Counted from the first letter of the stretch, positions 42,000-50,839 are shown. The stretch is DNA of 64,000 bases from CANHBY01 sp046342195 (GCA_046342195.1 JBKDQE010000020.1:26076-90075), one strand, 5' to 3'. The notes: generated by a model from the letters alone, not told the origin. A program made the numbers and translations.

Positions 42000-44735
42000 C
42001 TATTTGAGGGCACCATGGCAGTGCTTGTATTTTTTTCCACTGCCACAAGGGCAAGGGTCATTGCGGCCCACTTTGGGCACCTCAGGCAAGACAGGGGCCG
42101 GCTCAGTTTCTTGCTCAACACCCCCATCTTCAGTGGGGTGGGTATAAGTCACATTGGAAAAATGTTCCTGTAGCCCCAACGCAGCCTGCTCAGCTTCCTC
42201 ACGAGTTTGAATGACCACATTGAGCAAGGTTCGGGTAACATCCATCTTGATGGTGTCAAGCAATTGACTGAAAAGTTGGAACGACTCGGCCTTGTATTCC
42301 TGCTTGGGGTTCTTTTGTGCATAGCCACGCAAATGAATGCCTTGACGAAGGTAGTCCAAGGCGGCCAGATGATCACGCCAGTGGCTGTCAAGAGAATGAA
42401 GCAAAATCATGCGCATGAATGGGCCGAATTGCTCATTCCCCACGCGCTCGAGCTTTTCATGAAAGACGGCATCTGCCGCCTTGATCACTTCCTCGAGAAG
42501 ATCTTCATCGGTCAGCGAGTCACTCTTTTCAAGCCGGCTTCGCAGGTCAACTGGCACTTGCCACTCTTCTTTGAGAACACGCTCCAGGCCGGGCAAATCC
42601 CATTGCTCTTCCAAACTTTGCGCCGGAACAAAGGAGCGCACCACGCTCTCCATGACACCAGCCCTCAGATTGTTGATGATGTCAGCACAAGAAGGGTTTT
42701 CCAGGATGTCATTGCGCTGACGGTAGATAATTTTGCGCTGCTCATTGGCCACGTCATCATACTCAAGCAGCTGCTTGCGAATGTCAAAATTACGGGCCTC
42801 GACCTTTCTCTGCGCACTGGCAATACTGCGCGTTACCATACCGGCTTCAATTGCTTCACCGTCGGGCATCTTTAAGCGCTCCATGATGGAACGCACCCGG
42901 TCACCTGCAAAAATACGCATGAGAGGGTCATCAAGCGACAGATAAAACCGTGAAGACCCCGGGTCTCCTTGGCGTCCTGAGCGGCCACGAAGCTGGTTAT
43001 CGATTCGGCGCGATTCATGCCGCTCGGTAGCCACAATCCGAAGCCCTCCGAGGGCCTTGACCTTCTCGTGCAATTCCTGCCATTCATCACGCAGCCTTTG
43101 TGCGCGGAGTTGCTTTTCGTCTGCAGACAACTCAGGGTTGGCTTCAAGGGCCTGGATTTGCGCCTCCACATTGCCGCCCAAAACAATATCGGTGCCGCGG
43201 CCCGCCATATTGGTGGCAATGGTGACGACCCCGGGCCGCCCTGCCTGGGCAATAATTTCAGCTTCCTTGGCATGCTGCTTGGCATTGAGCACCTGATGCG
43301 GAAGTTGGCTTTTTTCGAGCAGAGCCGACAAAACCTCCGAGTTTTCAATCGAGGTGGTCCCCACCAATACGGGCTGACCCCGCTCATGACAATCACGAAT
43401 ATCCTGAACGACGGCCTCAAATTTTTCACGCGCTGACTTATAAACCAAGTCATTTTCATCGCGACGAACCGTCAGCTTGTTGGGCGGAATCACCACGGTT
43501 TCGAGGGCATAAATTTCCTGAAACTCGTAGGCTTCGGTGTCGGCGGTACCGGTCATGCCTGACAGTTTCCCGTACATACGGAAATAATTCTGGAAGGTGA
43601 TCGAGGCCAGAGTCTGGTTTTCGCTTTGAATAGATACCCCTTCTTTGGCTTCAACCGCCTGGTGCAATCCGTCAGACCAACGGCGCCCAGACATCAAGCG
43701 GCCTGTGAATTCATCAACAATGATGATCTCGCCGTCCTGAACAACATAATGTTGATCGCGGTGATACAGTTGGTGCGCCCTTAAAGCGGCATAAACGTGG
43801 TGCACCAAAGTGATGTTGGAAGCATCGTAAAGGCTGGCTCCTTGAGCCAACAGGCCGGCCTGGGTCAGCAGCTCTTCGGCTTTCTCGTGGCCCATGTCAG
43901 TGAGGTAAACCTGCCGGCCTTTTTCATCGACAGTAAAATCACCCGGCTCAATGACCCCCTCCCCCGTGCGGGGGTCAGCCTCACCAATTTGGCGCTTGAG
44001 AAAAGGCACGATCGTATTGATACGCACATACATCGCGGTGTGGTCTTCAGCCTGACCACTGATGATAAGCGGGGTACGGGCTTCGTCGATCAAAATAGAA
44101 TCAACTTCGTCAACGATGGCGTAATTCAGGGCCCTCTGAACGCGCTCAGAGGGGCTTTGTACCATGTTGTCGCGCAGGTAATCAAAACCATATTCGTTGT
44201 TGGTGCCGTAGGTGACGTCAGCTGCATAAGCAGCCTGCTTTTCGCTTTTTGGCACATGGGGCAAATTCACCCCCACACTCAGGCCGATGAATTGATACAG
44301 GCGGCCCATCCACTCAGCATCACGACGCGCGAGGTAATCATTGACGGTCACGACATGCACGCCTTTGCCCGAAATGCTATTGAGGTAAACCGGCAAAGTG
44401 GCCATGAGGGTCTTGCCCTCGCCTGTGCGCATTTCAGCAATTTTGCCATAGTGCAAAGCCATTCCGCCCATGAGCTGCACATCAAAATGCCTCATTTTCA
44501 GCACACGCTTGCTGCCCTCACGAATGGCCGCAAAAGCTTCCGGCAAAAGCGCATCGAGAGATTCACCCTTGGCGTGACGCTGTTTGAATTCTTCCGTTTT
44601 AGATCGAAGTTGATCATCGGACAGGGAAGTCAACCCAGGCTCAAGGGCGTTGATTTCTGCCACCACTTTGCGGTACTTTTTAAGAAGTCGCTCATTGCGA
44701 CTGCCGAAAATCTGGGTGAATATTTTTGGAAACAT
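42000..44735 (-). CDS. secA: Protein translocase ATPase SecA
   Basis: A 911-residue motor of the Sec translocase, working at the inner membrane with SecYEG. Walker A is MRTGEGKTLMATLP, Walker B is VDEVDSILIDEARTPL, and NBD2 shows TNMAGRGTDIVLGG and QLRGRSGRQGDPGSS. The C-terminus has the zinc-binding SEC-C motif NDPCPCGSGKKYKHCHG. The ATG at 44735 gives MFPKIFTQIFGSRN, matching the family; the frame is open for 70 more codons upstream without similarity. Confidence 0.97.
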   Translation of the reverse strand: MFPKIFTQIFGSRNERLLKKYRKVVAEINALEPGLTSLSDDQLRSKTEEFKQRHAKGESLDALLPEAFAAIREGSKRVLKMRHFDVQLMGGMALHYGKIAEMRTGEGKTLMATLPVYLNSISGKGVHVVTVNDYLARRDAEWMGRLYQFIGLSVGVNLPHVPKSEKQAAYAADVTYGTNNEYGFDYLRDNMVQSPSERVQRALNYAIVDEVDSILIDEARTPLIISGQAEDHTAMYVRINTIVPFLKRQIGEADPRTGEGVIEPGDFTVDEKGRQVYLTDMGHEKAEELLTQAGLLAQGASLYDASNITLVHHVYAALRAHQLYHRDQHYVVQDGEIIIVDEFTGRLMSGRRWSDGLHQAVEAKEGVSIQSENQTLASITFQNYFRMYGKLSGMTGTADTEAYEFQEIYALETVVIPPNKLTVRRDENDLVYKSAREKFEAVVQDIRDCHERGQPVLVGTTSIENSEVLSALLEKSQLPHQVLNAKQHAKEAEIIAQAGRPGVVTIATNMAGRGTDIVLGGNVEAQIQALEANPELSADEKQLRAQRLRDEWQELHEKVKALGGLRIVATERHESRRIDNQLRGRSGRQGDPGSSRFYLSLDDPLMRIFAGDRVRSIMERLKMPDGEAIEAGMVTRSIASAQRKVEARNFDIRKQLLEYDDVANEQRKIIYRQRNDILENPSCADIINNLRAGVMESVVRSFVPAQSLEEQWDLPGLERVLKEEWQVPVDLRSRLEKSDSLTDEDLLEEVIKAADAVFHEKLERVGNEQFGPFMRMILLHSLDSHWRDHLAALDYLRQGIHLRGYAQKNPKQEYKAESFQLFSQLLDTIKMDVTRTLLNVVIQTREEAEQAALGLQEHFSNVTYTHPTEDGGVEQETEPAPVLPEVPKVGRNDPCPCGSGKKYKHCHGALK

Positions 44736-45044
44736 GCTGCGTGGCATTGAAATTGAAAAGTGAGCAAAAGCGATGCGTTCAAAGCATTCCGCCCATGCCC
44801 CCCGAAAATGATTGCCGGGTTTGATGAACCCGATTTTCTCAAGTTTAACTCGCCGCCCCTTCGCACGCAGGGCATGAACAATGACGATGAATATGGCCTG
44901 ATACCCGGTGAATATCAATCGACCCTTGCGCCTCGCGCCGCCCACCCTTGCTGAAAGGCCTGTGCATCAAGCCGCACTTGAGTTCGCGGGTGGTGGCAAT
45001 GATGCAAGGAGATGGGGCTGAAAAGCCAGGGTAAAGAACAGACT
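44736..45044. other. Intergenic region between DUF945 gene and secA
   Basis: No gene is visible in these 309 bases. A hairpin with stem CGGGTT/AACCCG lies near 44815-44831, upstream of secA on the minus strand, with no clean U-run. It could be a weak terminator for the DUF945 gene or part of the secA leader. No SecM-like arrest peptide is evident. Confidence 0.4.
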
Positions 45045-46436
45045 TCAAAGGCCCAAGAAGGGGCCCATGGATTTGTCGTTGACCTTGAGAACCCCGTTTT
45101 CCATTTTAAATTGGCTACTGAGCATCTGACCCTCACGTTTCACATAACCTTCATCAATTGCTTGGGTGATCATGGCTTCCAGCATGGCTTGATCTTGGGC
45201 TTGGCGCGTGGGGGTTGCATCAACCATGATTTTCTCAAGCCAGGGGGTGGGGATTTCGATGTGACCGCTGGCATAGGCTTTACGAGCCACCGCCTCGCCA
45301 AACAGGGGGCCTGCTGAACCGTTGAGGTCCTCTGCCGTGAGGCCTTGAACACCAAAAGCATACGCCATTTTTCCAGAAAGCCCATCCATATCAAGCTCAA
45401 GGGCATCCACCGAGAACTCGGGGTTGTGAGTCAGCAAAGCCGCCCCAGCCGCCATGATGGCTTCGCCCTGCACAGCCCAAGCTTCCAGGCCTGTGACAGA
45501 ACCACAAAGCATGCCAGGATGAAAAATTGTCTGGAGAATTTGCGCATAGGTACCCGCATGGATTCGCTTGAAAGAAGTGTTCAATCGAAGCTTGGGAATT
45601 GGTGTGTTGTTAATAGATGCTTGAGCATCCAAGTGGCTGACGTTGTTGAACAAACCGTTTTCAAGGCTTGTTTTGCTGTCCGTTTTGATGTTGGAAAAAG
45701 CGATTTTGGTTTGATTGCCATGAACATGGCCGAGTACCATCAAAGACTTGAGTTCTGAGCTGGAAGTGTCCATGACAAAGCCCAAGGGGTTATTTTCATC
45801 AAATCGGGTTTCACCCCGCACACTCAAAGCGTCAATGTTCATGTTCCCGGCCGCGCCTTCCTCACGGCTCACGGCTGACATGCCGGGCCAATTCAGCTCA
45901 TAATGAATTTGGCCGTTCGCAGCATGACGAATTTGTAATAAAAGCGCCTTGACGCTGAGTTGCGTTTTTTTATTTTGTTCTTCAAATTCCAATGCGGCTG
46001 TGGAAATTTGAGTCACTCCCCCTCCTAAAAGATTGAGCAGCGTGTGGGCCTTGATGAGCGTTGACGCCTCAGCACCGTTTTTAAGCAGAGTACGAAGCTC
46101 AGAGGGAGTATCAATCTCGGTGTCTATGGCAACACGACCCAAGCTGGTGAACCCAGGCACCGGGCCGTGTTGAATACGTTGCCGAACAGTCAGCGCCGGC
46201 GAGTTGACGGCGGCATCCTGATCACAACCCGCGTGGATCTTGAAGGTGTATTTCGATGAAAAAATACCGCGTTCGTAAGCTGCTTCAGAAATTTTCAGGG
46301 GCAACACCTTCTCGAGATGCCCCCACTCGTTTTGAAGGCGATGCTGACTGACTGAACCGCTCCAAACCGACCCGCCCACCACGATGACTGAGGCCACAAC
46401 GCCCGCCACACCGCCCCAAATTGCTGTTTTTTTCAT
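45045..46436 (-). CDS. DUF945 (YdgA-like) periplasmic protein
   Basis: A 463-residue protein with an N-terminal signal anchor (AIWGGVAGVVASVIVVGGSV, residues about 5-27) and the DUF945 organisation seen in YdgA. Conserved segments are ISEAAYERGIFSSKYTFKI and, near the C-terminus, FSVDALELDMDGLSGKMAYAFG, cut to SVDALELDMDG, followed by the helical end QAMLEAMITQAIDEGYV. Family function is not established; YdgA has been placed in the periplasm or inner membrane. The gene stands alone, about 300 bases before secA. Confidence 0.75.
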   Translation of the reverse strand: MKKTAIWGGVAGVVASVIVVGGSVWSGSVSQHRLQNEWGHLEKVLPLKISEAAYERGIFSSKYTFKIHAGCDQDAAVNSPALTVRQRIQHGPVPGFTSLGRVAIDTEIDTPSELRTLLKNGAEASTLIKAHTLLNLLGGGVTQISTAALEFEEQNKKTQLSVKALLLQIRHAANGQIHYELNWPGMSAVSREEGAAGNMNIDALSVRGETRFDENNPLGFVMDTSSSELKSLMVLGHVHGNQTKIAFSNIKTDSKTSLENGLFNNVSHLDAQASINNTPIPKLRLNTSFKRIHAGTYAQILQTIFHPGMLCGSVTGLEAWAVQGEAIMAAGAALLTHNPEFSVDALELDMDGLSGKMAYAFGVQGLTAEDLNGSAGPLFGEAVARKAYASGHIEIPTPWLEKIMVDATPTRQAQDQAMLEAMITQAIDEGYVKREGQMLSSQFKMENGVLKVNDKSMGPFLGL

Positions 46437-46525
46437 GCTCTGACCATTGGAAAATTGATTGAATTCAGAAAAACCCTATACCATGAAAAAAATGATCCCA
46501 CCATCAGAGGATCATGGGCTTCTAT

Positions 46526-46566
46526 ATAAGGCGCGCTCATCCACAAGGGGTTTTGCAGGGGTTTCT
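46526..46566 (+). repeat. Family B right-half fragment
   Basis: GGCGCGCTCATCCACAAGGG followed by GTTTTGCAGGGGTTTCTT matches the right half of the elements at 16034-16116 and 17971-18136. The left half is missing. It abuts the family A element starting at 46568, so that element probably inserted into or next to it. Confidence 0.55.
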
Positions 46567-46567
46567 T

Positions 46568-46734
46568 GGGGCCTGTCACACTAAAGATGCCAGTGCGAAC
46601 GCGGTTATTGGGGCGCAGGGCAAGGCGCGCGGCGCTGCAAAACCTCGCCGGGGGCCTGCCCTAGCTTCGTTTTGCGCCTTGCTCAAGGCCTTTTGAAAAA
46701 CAACGCATCTGACATCTTTAGCGTGAACAGGCCC
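46568..46734 (+). repeat. Family A non-autonomous element, copy 1 (167 bp)
   Basis: The left end GGGCCTGTCACACTAAAG and the right end TTTAGCGTGAACAGGCCC are imperfect inverted repeats. The interior matches, in inverted orientation, that of 47552-47718 (for example GCGAACGCGGT, TTGGGGCGCAG, CTTGCTCAAGGCCTTTTGAA). There is no coding capacity. It lies upstream of the RRM gene. Confidence 0.75.
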
Positions 46735-47103
46735 TAGCCAACTTATTGATTTATATTTGAAAATTTTAGGCAGTATTTTTCGTAACAACCCAAGCCCAAA
46801 CATGAGAATGAAAGGCAGAAAACTCCGATTTTTTTCTGTACTACGTCAATATGACACAAATCTTTTACTATAAATGCCAATTTCAGGACACAATGCAGCC
46901 TGTGAGGTGATTGGGAATGCCCGAAAACAACACTTTGGACATCACGAAGCAGTCAACTTTTTGCTGTGTGTGGTTGAATGAATTGATAATGAAATTTGCT
47001 GTGTCTGGTAGCCGCGCCGTCGCTTGTACGATTCAGGATGGGTTAACGCTCCGCATGGTTTTTCCCTCTTGAGTTATACCGAATTTTAGAAAGGCGCTCT
47101 CCT

Positions 47104-47538
47104 ATGGGCAATAAACTCTACGTTGGCAATTTGTCTTACAGCATTCGCGATGACAGCCTCCAAAAAACTTTTTCCGAGTTTGGTACTGTAGTTTCAGCCA
47201 AAGTCATGAATGATCGTGAAACTGGTCGGTCAAAGGGCTTTGGTTTCGTGGAAATGAGCTCTGACTCTGAAGCTCAGGCGGCCATTAATGGCTTGCATGG
47301 CCAGTCCCTCGACGGCCGGGCCTTGGTTGTCAATGAAGCCCGCCCCAAGGAAGATCGCCCTGGCGGCTTTGGCGGTGGTCGCTCTGGCGGCGGCGGATCC
47401 TATGGTGGCGGTGGTCGCTCTGGTGGAGGCGGCGGCTATGGCGGAGGCGGCAGTGGTTACGGCGGCGGTCGCTCCAGTGGCAGCGGTTACGGCGGCGGTG
47501 GTGGCGGTTACGGTGGCGGCCGCGGAGGTAGTTACTGA
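47104..47538 (+). CDS. Glycine-rich RRM RNA-binding protein
   Basis: A 144-residue protein with one RNA recognition motif (residues 1-80): RNP2 is KLYVGNLS and RNP1 is RSKGFGFVEM. After the conserved end ALVVNEARPKED comes a low-complexity tail (residues 90-144) of Gly with Arg, Ser and Tyr in GGGGYGGG-type repeats. Such bacterial proteins are usually cold- or stress-induced RNA chaperones. The ATG is preceded by GAAAGGCG. It stands alone between two inverted family A elements, and the terminal repeats could fold or terminate its transcript. Confidence 0.9.
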   Translation: MGNKLYVGNLSYSIRDDSLQKTFSEFGTVVSAKVMNDRETGRSKGFGFVEMSSDSEAQAAINGLHGQSLDGRALVVNEARPKEDRPGGFGGGRSGGGGSYGGGGRSGGGGGYGGGGSGYGGGRSSGSGYGGGGGGYGGGRGGSY

Positions 47539-47551
47539 TTTTGACTGTTTA

Positions 47552-47718
47552 GGGCTTGTTAACACTCAAGATGCCAGATGCGTTGTTCTTCAAAAGGCCT
47601 TGAGCAAGGCGTAAAACGAAGCCGGGGGAGGCCCCCGGCGAGGCTTTCCAAGGCCTCGCTGCGCCCCAATGACCGCGTTCGCACTGCCATCTTTAGTATC
47701 TTTAGTGTTAACAGGCCC
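47552..47718 (-). repeat. Family A non-autonomous element, copy 2 (167 bp)
   Basis: Inverted copy of 46568-46734 over its whole length, beginning 14 bases after the RRM stop. The ends are GGGCTTGTTAACACTCAAG and CTTTAGTGTTAACAGGCCC, with TA on both sides. An internal 8-bp GC stem (GCCGGGGG/CCCCCGGC) is intact here but degraded in copy 1. A small tandem duplication (ACTAAAGAT twice on the minus strand) is present only in this copy. Confidence 0.75.
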
Positions 47719-47817
47719 TAAGCCCCTCATTTTTTGTCCAGCCAAGCCCGTTTTTACCGAGAGCCATCTGGGGTGCCGCGCACAAAGCAGCAACCACAGC
47801 CACCCAAGATCATCCCT

Positions 47818-48468
47818 ATGCTGCGCCTGATTTCCCCAGAAATTTTCGAGAGACAGGCCGGGGAAACTGCCAACGCAGCACATTGGCGCGCAAGCTTGAA
47901 CTTCCCCGCAGAAATTCTCCTGAAGGCACAAGGCGAAGGCGACCTGCCAAGCATGAAGGCCGCTATTTTTGATGTTGACGGCGTTTTGACCGATGGCTCA
48001 CTTTACATCAGCGAACAAGGCGAGTCTGTCAAAGCCTTTCATAGTTTGGATGGCCACGGGCTCAAGCTGCTCACCCAAGCGGGCATTTTACCGCTGGTGA
48101 TCACTGGCCGTGACAGCCCTGCCGTGCGCCGGCGCCTGAGTGACCTTGGCATTGAGCACGCTCTGTATGGAATCAAAGACAAGCTCGCTGCCGCCGAGGC
48201 TTTGCTACACACTTTGAAAATCACCTGGCAGCAAGTTGCCACCATGGGCGATGACTGGCCCGATCTACCCCTGATGGTTCGAGCCGCTTTTGCGGTGGCC
48301 CCCCCCAATGCCCATGCCGAGGTCAAGGTGCGCGCTCACCATGTGACCACTCTGCGCGGTGGCGAGGGAGCTGCACGCGAATGCTGCGATATCCTTCTTG
48401 TGGCCTCAGGGCGGTATGCTGAACTTTTACAAGGGCAGCTCAATACCCTTGATCGCAGCACACCATGA
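47818..48468 (+). CDS. kdsC: 3-deoxy-D-manno-octulosonate 8-phosphate phosphatase
   Basis: A 216-residue HAD phosphatase that releases Kdo for lipid A-core synthesis. The motif I nucleophile is FDVDGVLTDGSLYIS. Other marks are LPLVITGRDSPAVRRR (motif II), IKDKLAAAE (the Lys motif) and MGDDWPDLPLM (motif IV). An N-terminal extension LNFPAEILLKAQG precedes the core, as in related betaproteobacteria, supporting the ATG at 47818; a later ATG at 47953 would remove it. kdsD, the common upstream partner, is missing and the position is taken by a family A element. The stop overlaps the lptC start. Confidence 0.9.
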   Translation: MLRLISPEIFERQAGETANAAHWRASLNFPAEILLKAQGEGDLPSMKAAIFDVDGVLTDGSLYISEQGESVKAFHSLDGHGLKLLTQAGILPLVITGRDSPAVRRRLSDLGIEHALYGIKDKLAAAEALLHTLKITWQQVATMGDDWPDLPLMVRAAFAVAPPNAHAEVKVRAHHVTTLRGGEGAARECCDILLVASGRYAELLQGQLNTLDRSTP

Positions 48469-49106
48469 AATGGCATGCGCGTTTCATGGGCTGCAAAGCT
48501 TGGCTTCAAGATGTGATCAATTGGGCTTCAAGCTATCTGCCTATTTTGCTCATGAGCCTCCTGGCCATGGGCACTTGGTGGCTGGTTCAAAATTCTCCCG
48601 TTTTTGATGGGCCCCGAGAAGCAGCCGCTCCCAGCCATGCCCCTGACTACACCATGGAAAACGTTTCTTTGCGGCGCTTTGACCTGCAAGGGGCCTTGAG
48701 AAACCACATCCAGGGTCGGCAGCTACGCCACTACCCTGACACCGACACTATCGAAATTGACCAGATCCGTTTGCGCGCCCTCGACGCCCAAGGAAACATC
48801 ACCACTGCTCAAGGCCGCCTTGGCTGGAGCAACCGCGATGGTTCGGAACTTCGCCTCGAGGGGGCCGCGCGCGTGACTCGCAAAGCCACGGAAAACGAGC
48901 CACGCATCACATTTCTCGGCGAATCCATCACAGCACGACTTCCTCAGCGACAAGTGCTCTCAAACCAAGCTCTCACGATTGAGCGTGAAGGATTGCGCAT
49001 CACCGCAGACACAATCACCTACGACAGCTTCACCGGCGTGGCCCACGCTCAAGGACGGATTGATGTAAGCTACCAGCCCCCAGGAAGCCCATTTGAAAAA
49101 AAATAG
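48465..49106 (+). CDS. lptC: LPS export system protein LptC
   Basis: A 213-residue protein with one N-terminal membrane helix (residues about 24-42, YLPILLMSLLAMGTWWLV) and a periplasmic beta-jellyroll (DYTMENVSLRRFDLQG, LGESITARLPQRQVLSN). LptC passes LPS from LptBFG to LptA. The ATG overlaps kdsC by four bases (ATGA). In most relatives lptA and lptB follow directly; here they do not, and a repeat end lies about 120 bases downstream, so the operon looks interrupted. Confidence 0.85.
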   Translation: MKWHARFMGCKAWLQDVINWASSYLPILLMSLLAMGTWWLVQNSPVFDGPREAAAPSHAPDYTMENVSLRRFDLQGALRNHIQGRQLRHYPDTDTIEIDQIRLRALDAQGNITTAQGRLGWSNRDGSELRLEGAARVTRKATENEPRITFLGESITARLPQRQVLSNQALTIEREGLRITADTITYDSFTGVAHAQGRIDVSYQPPGSPFEKK

Positions 49107-49255
49107 CCCGCCTTGGCTCCTGTCCGATTAGCCCCCCCTCAGATTGGCTCCAAAGCCAGAAGTTTTACCATTTTTTATCAAAACAAAAGCTGCTGAGCCT
49201 TAAGTAGAACCCCGATTTGTCCGTAGCATAAGGAAGCTCTGAAAAACTTCTGGCA
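49107..49255. other. Short gap with a family B left end
   Basis: A weak hairpin (TGGCT/AGCCA near 49145) followed by T-rich sequence may terminate lptC transcription. At 49229-49245 lies AAGGAAGCTCTGAAAAA, resembling the left end of family B elements. It ends about 10 bases before the next start codon. Confidence 0.4.
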
Positions 49256-50272
49256 ATGATCGCAGGCAACTCTCAGGAGACCATCTTGCAAACAATGGCT
49301 CAAAGTCAACTTTCACTTTCAACTTCCCCCAGCGCACTGGATGGCGCGGTTGGAGAACAAGTTTGTGTCGCATGGGAAAGCTTGGCTGAACAATTAACCC
49401 CTTTGCTTTTACATCCCAAATCCAATCCTGACTTCCTGAAAGAAATCACTCAGCTTGCCCTTGCGTTGATCAACCTTGTGGCTTGTGACCCAGATGTCGC
49501 CATTTTTCAGATTGTGAATCCGACCAAGACGGCTTTATTGAACTATGGCGTAGAACACAGCATTCATACCGCTATTCTGATGTCTTTGATTGCCAAACAC
49601 AAAGAATGGACTCCGGTTCAAACAGCCAATGCGGTGTGTGCCGCACTGACCATGAACATCTCTATTACCCAGTTGCAAACAGACCTTGCAAGGCAGCCAG
49701 AACCCCCAACGCCAGAACAAAAACGTGATATTGTTGAACACCCCTCTCGCAGCAGAGACATTTTGATCGATCTGGGGGTCATGCAAATAGAATGGCTGCG
49801 AGCCGTTCATGAGCACCATGAACAACACAATGGCAGCGGGTACCCCCAGGGTATTCGAACGGTGAGCCCTTTGTCAGATGCCTTGCGAACCAGCGACATG
49901 TTTTGCGCCAAACTGAGCGAACGGGCATCGCGCACTCGCTTGCTATCCACCCGTGCGGCACAAGAAATTTTTCGTCAGAACAGTTACGGATACTTTGGCG
50001 CAACCATTGTGCGCATCCTGGGCATGTACCCGCCTGGATGCTTGGTGCGCTTGCTTTCTGGATGTATCGGAATTGTTTTGCAACGCAGCACCGACCCCAT
50101 GCGCCCTCGCGTGGCATTATTAACACACGATAACGGTGAGCCTCGAGAAACCCCTATTTATTCCACCACGGGCGTCGGGCCAGGCTCGGGCATCATGGGT
50201 GCGGTTGCCAATAATGAATTGGCTCAGCGATTCGCGATTGGCGAACTGTATTCACTCATCCCTAATCAATAA
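49256..50272 (+). CDS. Degenerate HD-GYP-like protein
   Basis: A 338-residue soluble protein. The segment AVHEHHEQHNGSGYPQGI is the GYP-containing motif of HD-GYP c-di-GMP phosphodiesterases, and GVEHSIHTAILMSLIAKH resembles the first metal-ligand helix. The HD pair expected in the next helix is absent (AALTMNISITQ stands in its place), so catalysis is doubtful and a binding or scaffold role is possible. The C-terminal part (residues about 245-338) is not a recognisable domain. The ATG at 49256 lacks a good ribosome binding site and abuts a mobile-element end; an ATG at 49295 is an alternative. Confidence 0.65.
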   Translation: MIAGNSQETILQTMAQSQLSLSTSPSALDGAVGEQVCVAWESLAEQLTPLLLHPKSNPDFLKEITQLALALINLVACDPDVAIFQIVNPTKTALLNYGVEHSIHTAILMSLIAKHKEWTPVQTANAVCAALTMNISITQLQTDLARQPEPPTPEQKRDIVEHPSRSRDILIDLGVMQIEWLRAVHEHHEQHNGSGYPQGIRTVSPLSDALRTSDMFCAKLSERASRTRLLSTRAAQEIFRQNSYGYFGATIVRILGMYPPGCLVRLLSGCIGIVLQRSTDPMRPRVALLTHDNGEPRETPIYSTTGVGPGSGIMGAVANNELAQRFAIGELYSLIPNQ

Positions 50273-50346
50273 CCGACCTTACGGAGCCATGACCGACAAT
50301 TTGGGCCCATGAAAAAAGCTGGGCTTGATTGCACGCGCACGCCCGT

Positions 50347-50610
50347 ATCGCCATATGAAGCCTTTCCGCCCAAGCAAGCCAAAGCGCTGCAGGATCGATT
50401 CCAATTCGTCTACACGCCCAAGCACGACAGTTGGCTCAACATGGCCGAGATTGAGCGCAACGCGATGATCGGCCAATGCTTGAGCCGTCGAATCGACAAC
50501 ATCGACACTGTACTCAGCGAAGTCGCTGCATGGCAAGCCAGCCGCGATCAGATCAACGCCAAAATTGATTGACCATTCAGTTGCGACAAGGCCCTAAGGA
50601 GCCGTGGCTA
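50347..50610 (+). pseudogene. IS630-family transposase C-terminal remnant
   Basis: The residues YEAFPPKQAKALQDRF, then YTPKHDSWLNMAEIE with the catalytic Glu, then NAMIGQCLSRRID match the end of IS630-type transposases. The frame stops at TGA where the family normally has Trp (NAKID followed by stop, then PFSCDKALR), so a TGG to TGA change is likely. The N-terminal two thirds are missing. Confidence 0.75.
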
Positions 50611-50611
50611 A

Positions 50612-50672
50612 ATTTCATCGCAAAACAGGCTGCCCTGTCAGTATTCATCAGGTTTTTTCGGTTTTGCAGGGG
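50612..50672 (+). repeat. Dispersed 60-bp repeat, copy 2
   Basis: Diverged copy of 8791-8854; shared blocks include AAATTT(T)CATCGC, CAGTATTCATCAG, a run of T, and GTTTTGCAGGG. It lies directly after the IS630 remnant. Confidence 0.45.
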
Positions 50673-50780
50673 CGACCAAAGAAGCTGCCCCGATGCTTTC
50701 CGTCAATTCTGCTGCTTTCCTGGCCTTCAATAATTCATCGCTGTATTGACTATTCCGAGCCATCGAGACCTGACTTTGGG

Positions 50781-50839
50781 CTTAAGGAACCTGGCATGGA
50801 CATCTTGCATGGACGTTTCCAGGAAAGAGGTTCCTTAAG
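50781..50839. repeat. Family D element with 12-bp perfect inverted repeats (59 bp)
   Basis: CTTAAGGAACCT (50781-50792) and AGGTTCCTTAAG (50828-50839) are perfect inverted repeats. The right part (GCATGGACGT ... GGTTCCTTAAG, from 50809) is repeated in direct orientation at 51759-51787, just beyond the deacetylase gene. Confidence 0.6.

Larger units (their letters stand above)
46437..47103. other. Mobile-element scars and leader of the RRM gene
   Basis: No gene is visible in 667 bases. It holds the right half of a family B element (46526-46566), a complete family A element (46568-46734) and then about 370 bases of A+T-rich sequence before the RRM gene. That last part probably contains its promoter and a long untranslated leader, as is common for cold-inducible RNA-binding proteins. 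Confidence 0.55.

Noticed and set aside
43797..44750. A 317-codon open frame on the plus strand opposite secA
   Set aside because: Antisense to the conserved SecA ATPase domain; no support.
46568..46734. Reading the 167-bp elements as rho-independent terminators or small RNAs
   Set aside because: Two near-complete copies with terminal inverted repeats are better explained as mobile elements; copy 1 has a degraded internal stem.
47370..47535. Tandem GGCGG-type DNA repeats
   Set aside because: They encode the glycine-rich tail of the RRM protein and are not a CRISPR array or minisatellite; no CRISPR array was seen anywhere in the window.
47230..47565. Ala/Thr-rich open frame on the minus strand opposite the RRM gene
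   Set aside because: It is the complement of the glycine codon repeats.
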